Below, one piece after another: positions 27,886 through 38,260 of a DNA stretch of 64,000 nucleotides. The stretch is from Flaviflagellibacter deserti (GTDB lineage Bacteria; Pseudomonadota; Alphaproteobacteria; Rhizobiales; Methylopilaceae), in NCBI RefSeq assembly GCF_042652085.1, contig NZ_JBHSJF010000002.1:1-64000 (forward strand). The letters run 5' to 3'. The notes beneath the pieces were generated by a model. That model did no database searches. It saw only the letters and a list, made by a program, of their open reading frames with translations, and had not been told where the DNA came from. Numbering within the stretch: position 1 is the stretch's first letter; the number at the start of each line of letters is the position of its first letter. Both the position numbers and the translations under genes were made by a program.

Positions 27886-30189
27886 ATGAGTGCTGAAGCG
27901 ACACCCGCTTCGACCCGGAGAGAACCGACCATGCGAGGCGCGTACGGCGGCCCGCGCGTGCTCCTGCGTCGCCTCCGCGAGGTCATGGCGGAGCCCGTCA
28001 CCGCCCAGGAAAAGCTGGACAGAATCGTCGTCCTCATCGCTGCCAACATGGTGGCGGAGGTGTGCTCGACCTATGTCCTGCGCGTCGATGGCGAGCTCGA
28101 ACTCTACGCCACCGAAGGCCTGAACCCGGAAGCCGTCCACCAGACGACTATGGCGCGCGGCGAAGGCCTCGTCGGCCTCGTGGCGCGCCAGGCAGACGCG
28201 ATCAACCTGTCCGACGCGCAGTCGCATCCGGCCTTCTCCTACAAACCGGAGACGGGCGAAGAGATCTATCATTCGTTCCTGGGCGTTCCGATCCTGCGCG
28301 CGGGCAATACGCTCGGCGTGCTCGTCGTACAGAACAAGGCGCATCGCACCTATTCGGACGAGGAGGTTGAAGCCCTCCAGACGACGGCCATGGTACTGGC
28401 CGAGATGATTGCGTCGGGCGAACTGTCCGCCATTGCCAGGCCAGGTGCCGAGCCGGCTGTTCGCCGCCCGTTGAACGCAACCGGTACGCCTCTTGCCGAT
28501 GGAATAGGCCTTGGTCATGTGGTTCTGCACGAGCCCCGCACCATGGCGACCGAGAATCTCATCGCCGAGGATCCGGCCAAGGAGGCCGATCGGCTGGATG
28601 AGGCGGTAGAAAAGCTCCGCGTTTCGCTGGACCAGCTTCTGTCTGAAGATCATGTCGCGCCCGCCGGGGAGCATCGCGAGGTGCTCGAGGCTTTCCGCAT
28701 GTTCGCGAACGATCGCGGCTGGGCGCGGCGCATGCGCGAGGCGGTGCTGCAGGGCCTGACCGCCGAGGCCGCAGTCGAGCGCGTCCAGTCGGATACGCGC
28801 GCCCGGATGCTGCGGGCGACCGATCCCTATATCCGAGAGCGGCTGCACGATCTCGATGATCTCGCAAACCGGCTTCTGCGCGTCCTGACCGGGCGCGAGT
28901 CGGGCCCCGCGGCTGGGACGATGCCCGAGAACGCGATCCTTGTGGCGCGGACGATGGCTCCCGCGGCGCTGCTCGATTACGACCGCTCGCGCCTGCGCGG
29001 CCTCGTCATCGAGGAAGCCGGGCCGACGAGCCACGTCACCATCGTCGCCCGCGCGCTTGGCATCGCGACCGTCAGCCAGATTCCGAATATCGCCAGCCTC
29101 GTCGAGGCGGGCGATCCGATGATCGTCGACGGCAGTACGGGTGACGTCCATGTCCGTCCGCCGCAGGACGTCGAGAAATCATATGCGGACAAGGTCCGGC
29201 TTCGGGCACGACGCCAGGCGCAGTATCTCGCCCTTCGCGACGAGCCGTCGGAGACCAGGGACGGCACTCCGGTCAAGCTGATGATGAATGGCGGCCTGCT
29301 CGTCGACCTGCCCTATGTGGCAGAGACTGGCGCGGCCGGCATCGGACTGTTCCGCACCGAGCTTCAGTTCATGGTGGCGCCGAGCCTGCCGCGTGCAGGC
29401 GAGCAGGAGGCGCTCTATTCGGCGGTGCTCGATGCGGCCGGCGACAAGCCGGTCGTGTTCCGGACCCTCGATGTCGGCGGCGACAAGGTGCTGCCGTATA
29501 TGCGCACCATCGACGAAGAGAACCCGGCTCTCGGCTGGCGCGCGATCCGTTTCGGTCTCGACCGGCCGGGTCTCCTTCGCTCGCAGGTCCGCGCAATGGC
29601 GCGCGCCGCAGCCGGACGCGAGCTTCGGCTGATGTTCCCGATGATCTCGGCCGTGCACGAATACGACGACGCCAAGGACATCGTCGAAAAGGAGCTGACG
29701 CATCTGCGCAAATGGGGACACCAGCTTCCCGAGCGGATGCTGCTCGGCGCCATGGTGGAAGTGCCGTCGCTTCTCTTCGAGCTCGAGGAATTGCTGTCGA
29801 AGGTCGATTTCATTTCGATCGGCTCCAACGACTTGATCCAGTTCATGTACGCAGCTGATCGAGGCAATTCCCGCGTCGCCGATCGCTTCGACCCGCTCGG
29901 CACGTCGATGCTGCGGGTGTTCAAGACGGTCGCGGACGCCGCGATCAAGGCCGACAAGCCGGTGACGGTGTGCGGCGAGCTTGCATCGCGGCCGACGGGC
30001 GCCTTGGCTCTGGTCGGGCTCGGCTATCGGGCACTTTCGGTGTCATCCTCCTCCATCGGCGCGCTGAAGGCGATGCTGCGGCAGTCGACCCTCGCCGAAA
30101 TCGAGGAGACGGTCGCCGCGATGATGGAAGGCTCAAAGCCGGCGCGCGCGCGGCTGGCCGAAATGGCCAAGGCCGCCGATCAGAATTGA
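27886..30189 (+). CDS. ptsP: Phosphoenolpyruvate-protein phosphotransferase PtsP (enzyme I-Ntr)
   Basis: 767 residues. An N-terminal GAF domain (about 30-175) precedes the PTS enzyme I parts: the HPr-binding helical region, the phosphohistidine loop EAGPTSHVTIVA with His about 383, and the C-terminal PEP-binding TIM barrel (GIGLFRTELQFM, FRTLDVGGDK, EVPSLLFELEEL, ICSGE-like CGELASRP). It starts the nitrogen phosphotransferase relay to NPr and EIIA-Ntr; the GAF domain is known in relatives to sense glutamine. An internal ATG at 27931 starts the part that is conserved in other PtsP proteins and may be the true start. The stop overlaps the prfA start by one base (TGATG). Confidence 0.95.
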   Translation: MSAEATPASTRREPTMRGAYGGPRVLLRRLREVMAEPVTAQEKLDRIVVLIAANMVAEVCSTYVLRVDGELELYATEGLNPEAVHQTTMARGEGLVGLVARQADAINLSDAQSHPAFSYKPETGEEIYHSFLGVPILRAGNTLGVLVVQNKAHRTYSDEEVEALQTTAMVLAEMIASGELSAIARPGAEPAVRRPLNATGTPLADGIGLGHVVLHEPRTMATENLIAEDPAKEADRLDEAVEKLRVSLDQLLSEDHVAPAGEHREVLEAFRMFANDRGWARRMREAVLQGLTAEAAVERVQSDTRARMLRATDPYIRERLHDLDDLANRLLRVLTGRESGPAAGTMPENAILVARTMAPAALLDYDRSRLRGLVIEEAGPTSHVTIVARALGIATVSQIPNIASLVEAGDPMIVDGSTGDVHVRPPQDVEKSYADKVRLRARRQAQYLALRDEPSETRDGTPVKLMMNGGLLVDLPYVAETGAAGIGLFRTELQFMVAPSLPRAGEQEALYSAVLDAAGDKPVVFRTLDVGGDKVLPYMRTIDEENPALGWRAIRFGLDRPGLLRSQVRAMARAAAGRELRLMFPMISAVHEYDDAKDIVEKELTHLRKWGHQLPERMLLGAMVEVPSLLFELEELLSKVDFISIGSNDLIQFMYAADRGNSRVADRFDPLGTSMLRVFKTVADAAIKADKPVTVCGELASRPTGALALVGLGYRALSVSSSSIGALKAMLRQSTLAEIEETVAAMMEGSKPARARLAEMAKAADQN

Positions 30190-31268
30190 TGCTGCCACTC
30201 GACAAGCTAGATGCACTGGTCCGGCGCTTCGATTCGATCGAGGCGGAGATGGCGCACGGCAATCCCGACGGCGCGACCTTGATCGGCCTATCCCGCGAGC
30301 GATCCGAACTCGAACCGATCGTCGAGGCCGTTCTCGATTGGCGGAAGATGCGGAGCGAGGTGAACGATCTCCGCACGATGTCGGAGGATTCGGCGACCGA
30401 TTCCGAGATGCGCGATCTGGCGCGTGCCGAATATGACGAACTGGTCGGCAAGCTCGAAGAGGCCGAGCAGAACCTCCGCCTGCTGCTGCTGCCGAAGGAC
30501 GCGGCGGACGAACGCGGCATCATCCTCGAAGTGCGCGCGGGCACGGGTGGCGACGAGGCGGCTCTGTTCGCGGGCGATCTGTTCCGGATGTACGAGCGCT
30601 ACGCGCAGGGGCAGGGCTGGACGGTCGAGGTACTGTCGGCGAGCGAAGGCACGGCCGGCGGCTTCAAGGAAATCATCGGCTCGGTTTCGGGCAGGGGCGT
30701 CTACGCCAAGCTGAAATTCGAATCGGGCGTGCACCGCGTCCAGCGCGTGCCCTCGACCGAGACGCAGGGGCGCATCCACACCTCCGCGGCGACCGTGGCG
30801 GTGCTGCCGGAGGCTGAAGAGGTCGATATCGATATCCGTGACGCGGATCTTCGGATCGACGTCTACCGGGCGCAGGGGGCCGGTGGCCAGCACGTCAACA
30901 AGACGGAATCGGCCGTCCGCATCACCCATATCCCGTCGGGCGTCGTAGTCGCGGTGCAGGACGAGCGCTCCCAGCACAAGAACAAGGCGCGCGCGATGTC
31001 GATGCTGCGCGCCCGGCTGTTCGACCAGCAGCGAGAGGCGCTCGATTCGGCCCGGGCGGCCGACCGCAAGGGCCAAGTAGGGTCGGGGGATCGCTCCGAA
31101 CGAATCCGGACCTATAATTTCCCTCAAGGTCGGATCACCGATCACCGGATCGGGCTGACGCTCTACAATCTGCCCGAGATCATCGAAGGCACGGGACTCG
31201 GCCAGGTGGTCGATGCACTCGTGGCCGAACATCAGGCACGGCTGCTGGCCGCGGAGGAAGCGGGATGA
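30189..31268 (+). CDS. prfA: Peptide chain release factor 1
   Basis: 359 residues from the ATG at 30189, overlapping the ptsP stop by one base; the longer upstream frame is a shadow. RF1 releases peptides at UAA and UAG. The GGQ motif is at about residues 232-234 in GAGGQHVNKTES, the domain 2 region holds RVPSTETQGRIHTSAATVA, and the ERIRTYNFPQGRITDHRI segment is typical. The Gln of GGQ is the target of PrmC, encoded next with an ATGA overlap. Confidence 0.96.
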   Translation: MLPLDKLDALVRRFDSIEAEMAHGNPDGATLIGLSRERSELEPIVEAVLDWRKMRSEVNDLRTMSEDSATDSEMRDLARAEYDELVGKLEEAEQNLRLLLLPKDAADERGIILEVRAGTGGDEAALFAGDLFRMYERYAQGQGWTVEVLSASEGTAGGFKEIIGSVSGRGVYAKLKFESGVHRVQRVPSTETQGRIHTSAATVAVLPEAEEVDIDIRDADLRIDVYRAQGAGGQHVNKTESAVRITHIPSGVVVAVQDERSQHKNKARAMSMLRARLFDQQREALDSARAADRKGQVGSGDRSERIRTYNFPQGRITDHRIGLTLYNLPEIIEGTGLGQVVDALVAEHQARLLAAEEAG

Positions 31269-32107
31269 GAACCCGGCGCGATGTCCTTGCCGATGCCGTC
31301 GAACGGCTCCGCATGGCGCGCAGGGACACGCCCGAACTGGACGCGCGCGTTCTCCTGAAGGAAGCGCTGAAGCTCAGCGATACCGACGTCATCACGAAAC
31401 TCGACGACCCGGCCTCGCCGGAAGGTGTGGTGGCATTCAATTGCATGGTGGCGCGTCGCGTACGCGGCGAGCCCGTGGCGCGGATTATCGGACATCGCGA
31501 GTTCTGGGGAATGCGATTCGATCTCGGGCCGGAGACCCTCGTGCCGAGGCCCGACACCGAGATTCTGGTCGAATCCGCGCTCGCGGCATTCCGTCGCGCC
31601 CCACCCAAGAGGGTTCTCGATCTCGGCACGGGTACCGGCTGCATCCTGATCTCGGTGCTGAGCGAATTCCCGGAAGCGGCGGGTGTCGGAGTCGACAAGT
31701 CCGAGCGCGCGACGGCAGTCGCGCGAAAGAACGCGGAGCGGCTCGGCATGAATGGTCGGGCGCGGTTCGTGGTCGGCGACTGGGCCTCTTCGCTCGACGG
31801 GCGTTTCGATCTGATCGTGTCCAATCCCCCTTACATCGCCAGAGGGAAAATCGCCGATCTCGACGTTGAGGTGTCGGTACATGATCCGCACCTGGCGCTG
31901 GATGGCGGCAGCGACGGACTCCATGCCTACCGCCGTGTCGCCGAGGAATCGGCGAGGCTTCTCCCGGAGGGCGGCGTCGTCATCGTCGAACTCGGCGAGG
32001 GGCAGGAGAAGGACGTCGCGTCGATCATGCGCGAGGCGGGGCTGAAACCGGAAAAGGCGGCGCCCGATTTGGCCGGGATACCGCGGGCCCTTGCGGCGCT
32101 CCGATAA
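31265..32107 (+). CDS. prmC: Peptide chain release factor N5-glutamine methyltransferase
   Basis: 280 residues. PrmC methylates the GGQ glutamine of release factors. The SAM motif VLDLGTGTGCILISV and the glutamine-binding NPPY motif (about residues 187-190, SNPPYIARG) are present, as are the RREFWG-like HREFWGMRFDL and VPRPDTEIL segments. Start overlaps the prfA stop (ATGA), so substrate and modifier are co-translated. Confidence 0.95.
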   Translation: MRTRRDVLADAVERLRMARRDTPELDARVLLKEALKLSDTDVITKLDDPASPEGVVAFNCMVARRVRGEPVARIIGHREFWGMRFDLGPETLVPRPDTEILVESALAAFRRAPPKRVLDLGTGTGCILISVLSEFPEAAGVGVDKSERATAVARKNAERLGMNGRARFVVGDWASSLDGRFDLIVSNPPYIARGKIADLDVEVSVHDPHLALDGGSDGLHAYRRVAEESARLLPEGGVVIVELGEGQEKDVASIMREAGLKPEKAAPDLAGIPRALAALR

Positions 32108-32433
32108 ATACCTACTTGGAAATCAGGGAATGAGGGTTTAGGTTCAATCCCAATAGAGAACCGATGACGTGCCAGAGCGAACGATCCGCCGGCTGCGTGA
32201 CTACCCGGGAAGCCGGGCACGGTTCTAGACACATGTCGCACATCGTTGATCGTCAGAGCCTATGTGGCTTCGAAGCGGGATGAGCGGCAGAGGTTCGCAA
32301 AGGGGCCTGCGAATCTAACATGAATTCCGGCGACTTTTAGTGGGTCGTCACGTGCCGCCCGAGGGCGGCCGTCGGCTGCCACTCAAGGCCACCGGATTGT
32401 TGGGGCACGCTTACAGCAAAGATTTGAGACGCC
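32108..32433. other. Intergenic region between prmC and the DUF4167 gene
   Basis: 326 bases without a convincing gene. It contains a short hairpin of CCCGG and CCGGG near 32209-32222 and a GC-rich dyad around 32353-32375 (CCGCCCGAGGGCGG). No T-run marks a clear terminator and no consensus promoter stands out, though the promoter of the DUF4167 gene should be here. Confidence 0.5.
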
Positions 32434-33300
32434 ATGAGGCCAGGTCAGCAGCATCAGCAGAAGCGTATGCGCGGTCGTAACAACAACAACAACCGCAAGG
32501 GTCCGAATCCGCTCTCCAGGAGCTACGAGTCCAACGGACCGGACGTGAAGATCCGCGGCACCGCCGCACATATCGCCGACAAATACGTACAGCTCGCCCG
32601 TGACGCGCAGTCGTCCGGGGATCCCGTCGCCGCGGAGAACTATCTCCAGCACGCCGAGCACTATTATCGCATCCTCGCCGCGGCCCAGCCGCAGTTCCAG
32701 ACGCATCCCGGCTTCGTCCGTGCCGACGACGAGTCGCGCGATGAGGATTACGAGGGCGAAGAGGGTGGCGACGGCGGCGAGGGCGGCCAGAACGGGTATC
32801 AGCCGATGCCGGTCAACGCGCCGCAGCCCTACGCCAACGGGCAGAACCAGCCACGCGAAGGCCGTGAGAACGGCAACCGCGAGGGCCGCGAGAACAACAA
32901 TTATCGCGAACAGCGTGAGCCGCGCGGCGACGACAATCGCGAAGGTGGCCAGAACCGCGAGGCCGGTCAGAACCGCGAGGGTGGCCAGCCGCGCGGGGAG
33001 TTCCGCGAAGGCGGACGCCGTCGCGAGCGTCCGCGCCGCGACTTCGACCAGCGCCAGCCGGCCAACGGCGAGGAGACCGGCGCTGCTCTGCCGGCCTTCA
33101 TCACCGGCGGCCAGCCGGTGGCCCCCGTAGCGGCGCAGGCCGACCAGACCGATCAGGTCGAGGAAAGCGGTGCGCCGGCCGACGAGCAGAGCGGTGAGGG
33201 CTACGGCCGTCGCCGTCGCCGTTACGGCCGCTATGGCCGCGGCGGCGCCGAGCAGGGCGAAGCGCCGGCGGCGGAACCCGAGGTCGCTCCCGGCGAGTGA
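32434..33300 (+). CDS. DUF4167 protein with long disordered Arg/Gly/Asn tail
   Basis: 288 residues. The N-terminal DUF4167 domain (about 1-90) opens with a Gln/Arg/Asn-rich stretch including RGRNNNNNRKGPNPLSRSYE, then a helical GTAAHIADKYVQLARDAQSSGDPVAAENYLQHAEHYYRI segment. From about residue 100 it is low complexity, with repeated NREG(G/A)Q units at about 168-190 and an Arg-rich stretch near 195-210, and a Tyr/Gly/Arg end. The family is alphaproteobacterial and uncharacterised. The composition resembles RNA-binding disordered proteins; that is inference. A terminator follows at 33324-33353. Confidence 0.85.
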   Translation: MRPGQQHQQKRMRGRNNNNNRKGPNPLSRSYESNGPDVKIRGTAAHIADKYVQLARDAQSSGDPVAAENYLQHAEHYYRILAAAQPQFQTHPGFVRADDESRDEDYEGEEGGDGGEGGQNGYQPMPVNAPQPYANGQNQPREGRENGNREGRENNNYREQREPRGDDNREGGQNREAGQNREGGQPRGEFREGGRRRERPRRDFDQRQPANGEETGAALPAFITGGQPVAPVAAQADQTDQVEESGAPADEQSGEGYGRRRRRYGRYGRGGAEQGEAPAAEPEVAPGE

Positions 33301-33323
33301 TCGCCGGATAACCAATCAGTTAG

Positions 33324-33353
33324 AAGGCGCGGCAGATGATGCCGCGCCTTTTT
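33324..33353 (+). terminator. Rho-independent terminator after the DUF4167 gene
   Basis: Stem AAGGCGCGGCA (33324-33334) pairs with TGCCGCGCCTT (33340-33350) around a GATGA loop, followed by TTT. The loop contains the ATG at 33336, which therefore is unlikely to be the start of the next gene. Confidence 0.88.
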
Positions 33354-33371
33354 CACGTCCAAGAGCGGCCG

Positions 33372-34004
33372 GTGCTTCGCAGGCTCATCAAACTCGCAGT
33401 CATCCTTGCGATCTTCGCGGCACCGGTCGCGACGCTCGTCGTCACCTACCGGGCCTTCGCGCATTTCGCGCGGATCGAGGCTCGCGAACGGCGGATGTGG
33501 GGTGGGTCCAACGCGATCAAGCATGCTTTCGCGGCGTCGGAGACCTATACGCGCCTGAACCTCATCTTCTCCGACGAGACGAGCCGCCGACTCGCGCTCG
33601 ACCTTGGCGAATGGAACGAGCGGGGCGAGGCCTATATCGCGCATGAGCCGGACATCCAGTCCGAGTCCTATAAGGACATGCGTAACAACATCTACGGAGT
33701 CGCCGGGGCGTTCTGGCTGAAGGACGGCTACGGCATCACCGATTCCCAGACCCGGCTGAGGCTGGCGGGATATCTGGCGGCGCGGAGGGAATTGTATTTC
33801 TACGCCGGGGACCGACGCGTCCCTCAACTGCCGGAAACCGTGGATGCCGAGGCGGCGATCGCGGCCATCGAGAAGGACGAGGCCGCGCTGCAGGCGAGTT
33901 CCTTCGCCTATCTCGATCAGCACCGCGACCAGATCGAGAAGGATCTCGGCCTGGTCAGTCGAGAAGCCGGACCACATCTCCAGCCTTCATCGTTCCCGCG
34001 GTGA
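33372..34004 (+). CDS. Hypothetical single-pass membrane protein
   Basis: 210 residues from a GTG at 33372. The in-frame ATG at 33336 lies in a terminator loop and was rejected. Residues about 5-27 form one membrane helix after a basic start (LRRLIKLAVILAIFAAP); the remainder is polar, helical and Arg/Glu/Ala-rich, with AHFARIEARERRMWGG, AASETYTRL and YLAARRELYFYAGDRRVP, and probably faces the periplasm. I do not recognise the family. Its last 50 bases overlap the 3' end of the convergent MOSC gene. Confidence 0.65.
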   Translation: MLRRLIKLAVILAIFAAPVATLVVTYRAFAHFARIEARERRMWGGSNAIKHAFAASETYTRLNLIFSDETSRRLALDLGEWNERGEAYIAHEPDIQSESYKDMRNNIYGVAGAFWLKDGYGITDSQTRLRLAGYLAARRELYFYAGDRRVPQLPETVDAEAAIAAIEKDEAALQASSFAYLDQHRDQIEKDLGLVSREAGPHLQPSSFPR

Positions 34005-34710
34005 CCACCTCGGCATAAATGCCGCAATCCATGTCGCCGCGATTGGCGCGGATCGTTCCCATGATGTCGAGATCGCGGACGCCGCGCGCCGGATCGACAT
34101 GGGTAGCCAAGCAGCGCTGGATCGTCTTCCGGACCGTGAAGGTCGCCTGATCACCGACCTGGAACGTACGACCGACCCAGGTCGCTTCCTCCCACGCCCG
34201 AAGCCCCGACAGATGGACGTTGCCGCGAAAGCGGATGGGGTCGACCTCGGTTCCGAGGATACGGCCGAGATCGGCGGCGCTTTCGAGATTGATGAAGGAG
34301 ATCACCCGGTTCGGGACGTCCGAGAAGCTGTGCCCGGGCGTCGACAGTACCTTCAGCGGACCACGCTGCTCCTCGGCCATGTAGTCGGCGAGATAGGTCT
34401 CGATCGCGACGCGGCCCGCTTCCTCGTCGAGATCGGCCGTGATCGTGCCGTTTCCGCCCGAGATCGTCACCGTGCCGGCCGTTTCGTCGAAGCTGGCGTG
34501 AAGCCGGGCGAGCTTCGGGTTCTTCATCCAGCAGAGGAACTTGATCTTCGGAAACCACGACGGTGCATCGGGCTCGAATCCGGAGGGACCATTCTCGACC
34601 GCGTATTTGCGATCTGCGGGCAGAGTTTCACCCGGCAAAACGTCGACGCTTTGCAATGGGTCTGGTGATAGCCCCTTCACCGGATAGCGGTAGATTTCCT
34701 CGACGTGCAT
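33955..34710 (-). CDS. MOSC domain protein (molybdenum cofactor sulfurase C-terminal-like)
   Basis: 251 residues from the ATG at 34710, which follows an AGGAAGG ribosome site; a longer frame to 34743 is rejected. The N-terminal beta-barrel segment (VEEIYRYPVKGLSPDPL) and the MOSC domain (LSGLRAWEEATWVGRTFQVGD, then RCLATHVDPARGVRD with the conserved Cys) are clear. The RCxxTxxDP-type motif resembles YiiM/mARC-type proteins that bind molybdenum cofactor. The substrate is unknown. Confidence 0.9.
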   Translation of the reverse strand: MHVEEIYRYPVKGLSPDPLQSVDVLPGETLPADRKYAVENGPSGFEPDAPSWFPKIKFLCWMKNPKLARLHASFDETAGTVTISGGNGTITADLDEEAGRVAIETYLADYMAEEQRGPLKVLSTPGHSFSDVPNRVISFINLESAADLGRILGTEVDPIRFRGNVHLSGLRAWEEATWVGRTFQVGDQATFTVRKTIQRCLATHVDPARGVRDLDIMGTIRANRGDMDCGIYAEVVTAGTMKAGDVVRLLD

Positions 34711-34909
34711 GCTGGCCTTCCTGTTTCGGGGACACAAAATCATCCGAAGTGGTGGCGGGCAACCCTTGTGTGGCTGAACGGCAACACTACCTTCGGCAAC
34801 AACGGCGGCCTTTCGAGGCGCCGAAGATCGCGGGGCCGCAAGGTTCGTGATCGGGATCCATGCGACGCTGCCGGGCTTCGGGAAAGACGGTGGCGGGAGG
34901 GAGAACTAA

Positions 34910-37540
<2,631 letters not shown>

Positions 37541-37626
37541 AGCGTTTGCCTTTCCCGATGGGGAGGCCGAGTCGCGGCGGCAACCGCGAACCGGGTGAGG
37601 GGGCAGGAACCTATCGACAGGGCGTA

Positions 37627-37685
37627 CCCCTCACCCCGCTCGAACCTTCCGGTTCGAGTCGCTTTCTCCTCCCCACGGGAGAGGG
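37627..37685. repeat. Palindromic intergenic repeat, family 2 copy B
   Basis: Same design as 25674-25732: CCCCTCACCCCGCTCG, a hairpin of CTCGAACC and GGTTCGAG, a pyrimidine stretch, then a GGGAGAGGG end. It sits between clpB and the truncated haemoglobin gene, 23 bases before the latter's start. Confidence 0.78.
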
Positions 37686-37708
37686 AAGAATTGGAAATTG
37701 AGGCAATC

Positions 37709-38113
37709 ATGATCGAACCCGTTCCCGGCATTGGCGAAGACGATATCAGGCGTCTCGTGCACACCTTCTACGGGCGTGTACGCGAGGACGACCTGATCGG
37801 GCCCGTGTTCAACGAGAAGGTCGAGGACTGGGATCACCACCTCGCGACGCTCTGCGATTTCTGGTCGTCGCTCGCCCTGCGGTCCGGCCGCTATCAGGGG
37901 CGTCCGATGCGGGCGCATCTCTTGCTGCCGATCCGGGAACAGCATTTCGACCGCTGGCTCGATCTGTTCGAGACGACCGCGCGGGAGGTGCTGCCCGCCG
38001 AGGCGGCTCCCGCCTTCATTCACCGGGCGCGGCAGATCGCGGACAGTTTCGAGTTCGGCGTGGCAACGCAGCGGGGCGAGCTGGCGCGGCCGCGGCATGT
38101 GAATAGGGCGTAG
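37709..38113 (+). CDS. Group III truncated haemoglobin
   Basis: 134 residues from the ATG at 37709, which follows a GAGG site five bases upstream; the frame is open back to 37595 but that part is the repeat. The helical pattern with DDIRRLVHTFYGRVREDDLIGPVFNEKV, a DHHLATLCDFWSS segment and the proximal-His region IREQHFDRWLDLF (His about 79) matches group III (trHbP) globins. These bind haem and small ligands such as O2 or NO; the role is unclear in most species. Confidence 0.88.
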   Translation: MIEPVPGIGEDDIRRLVHTFYGRVREDDLIGPVFNEKVEDWDHHLATLCDFWSSLALRSGRYQGRPMRAHLLLPIREQHFDRWLDLFETTAREVLPAEAAPAFIHRARQIADSFEFGVATQRGELARPRHVNRA

Positions 38114-38124
38114 CGTCCCTTACC

Positions 38125-38198
38125 GTCATGCTCCGGCTGGACCGGAAGATCCACATTGACGCTCTGGAATGGATGTTCCGGTCGAGCCGGAACATGAC
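38125..38198. repeat. Palindromic intergenic repeat, family 1 copy 2
   Basis: Starts GTCATGCTCCGGCT and ends with a near-complement (AGCCGGAACATGAC). Same size and internal dyads as 25584-25656, with compensating changes. Directly after it, 38222-38250 carries another short GC-rich dyad (TTCCGGG to CCCCGGAA) of a third type that also appears near 55370 and 55450. Confidence 0.72.
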
Positions 38199-38260
38199 GA
38201 CCCTATGAGAGCTTGGGGGATATTCCGGGTTCGGCTTCGCCGCCCCGGAAAACGCGGAAC

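Noticed and set aside
27820..29151. 443-codon minus-strand frame opposite ptsP
   Set aside because: Shadow of the conserved PtsP coding sequence.
34711..34909. Sigma-32 promoter for clpB
   Set aside because: A CTTG at about 34763 with a poor downstream element was noticed, but the match is too weak to call.
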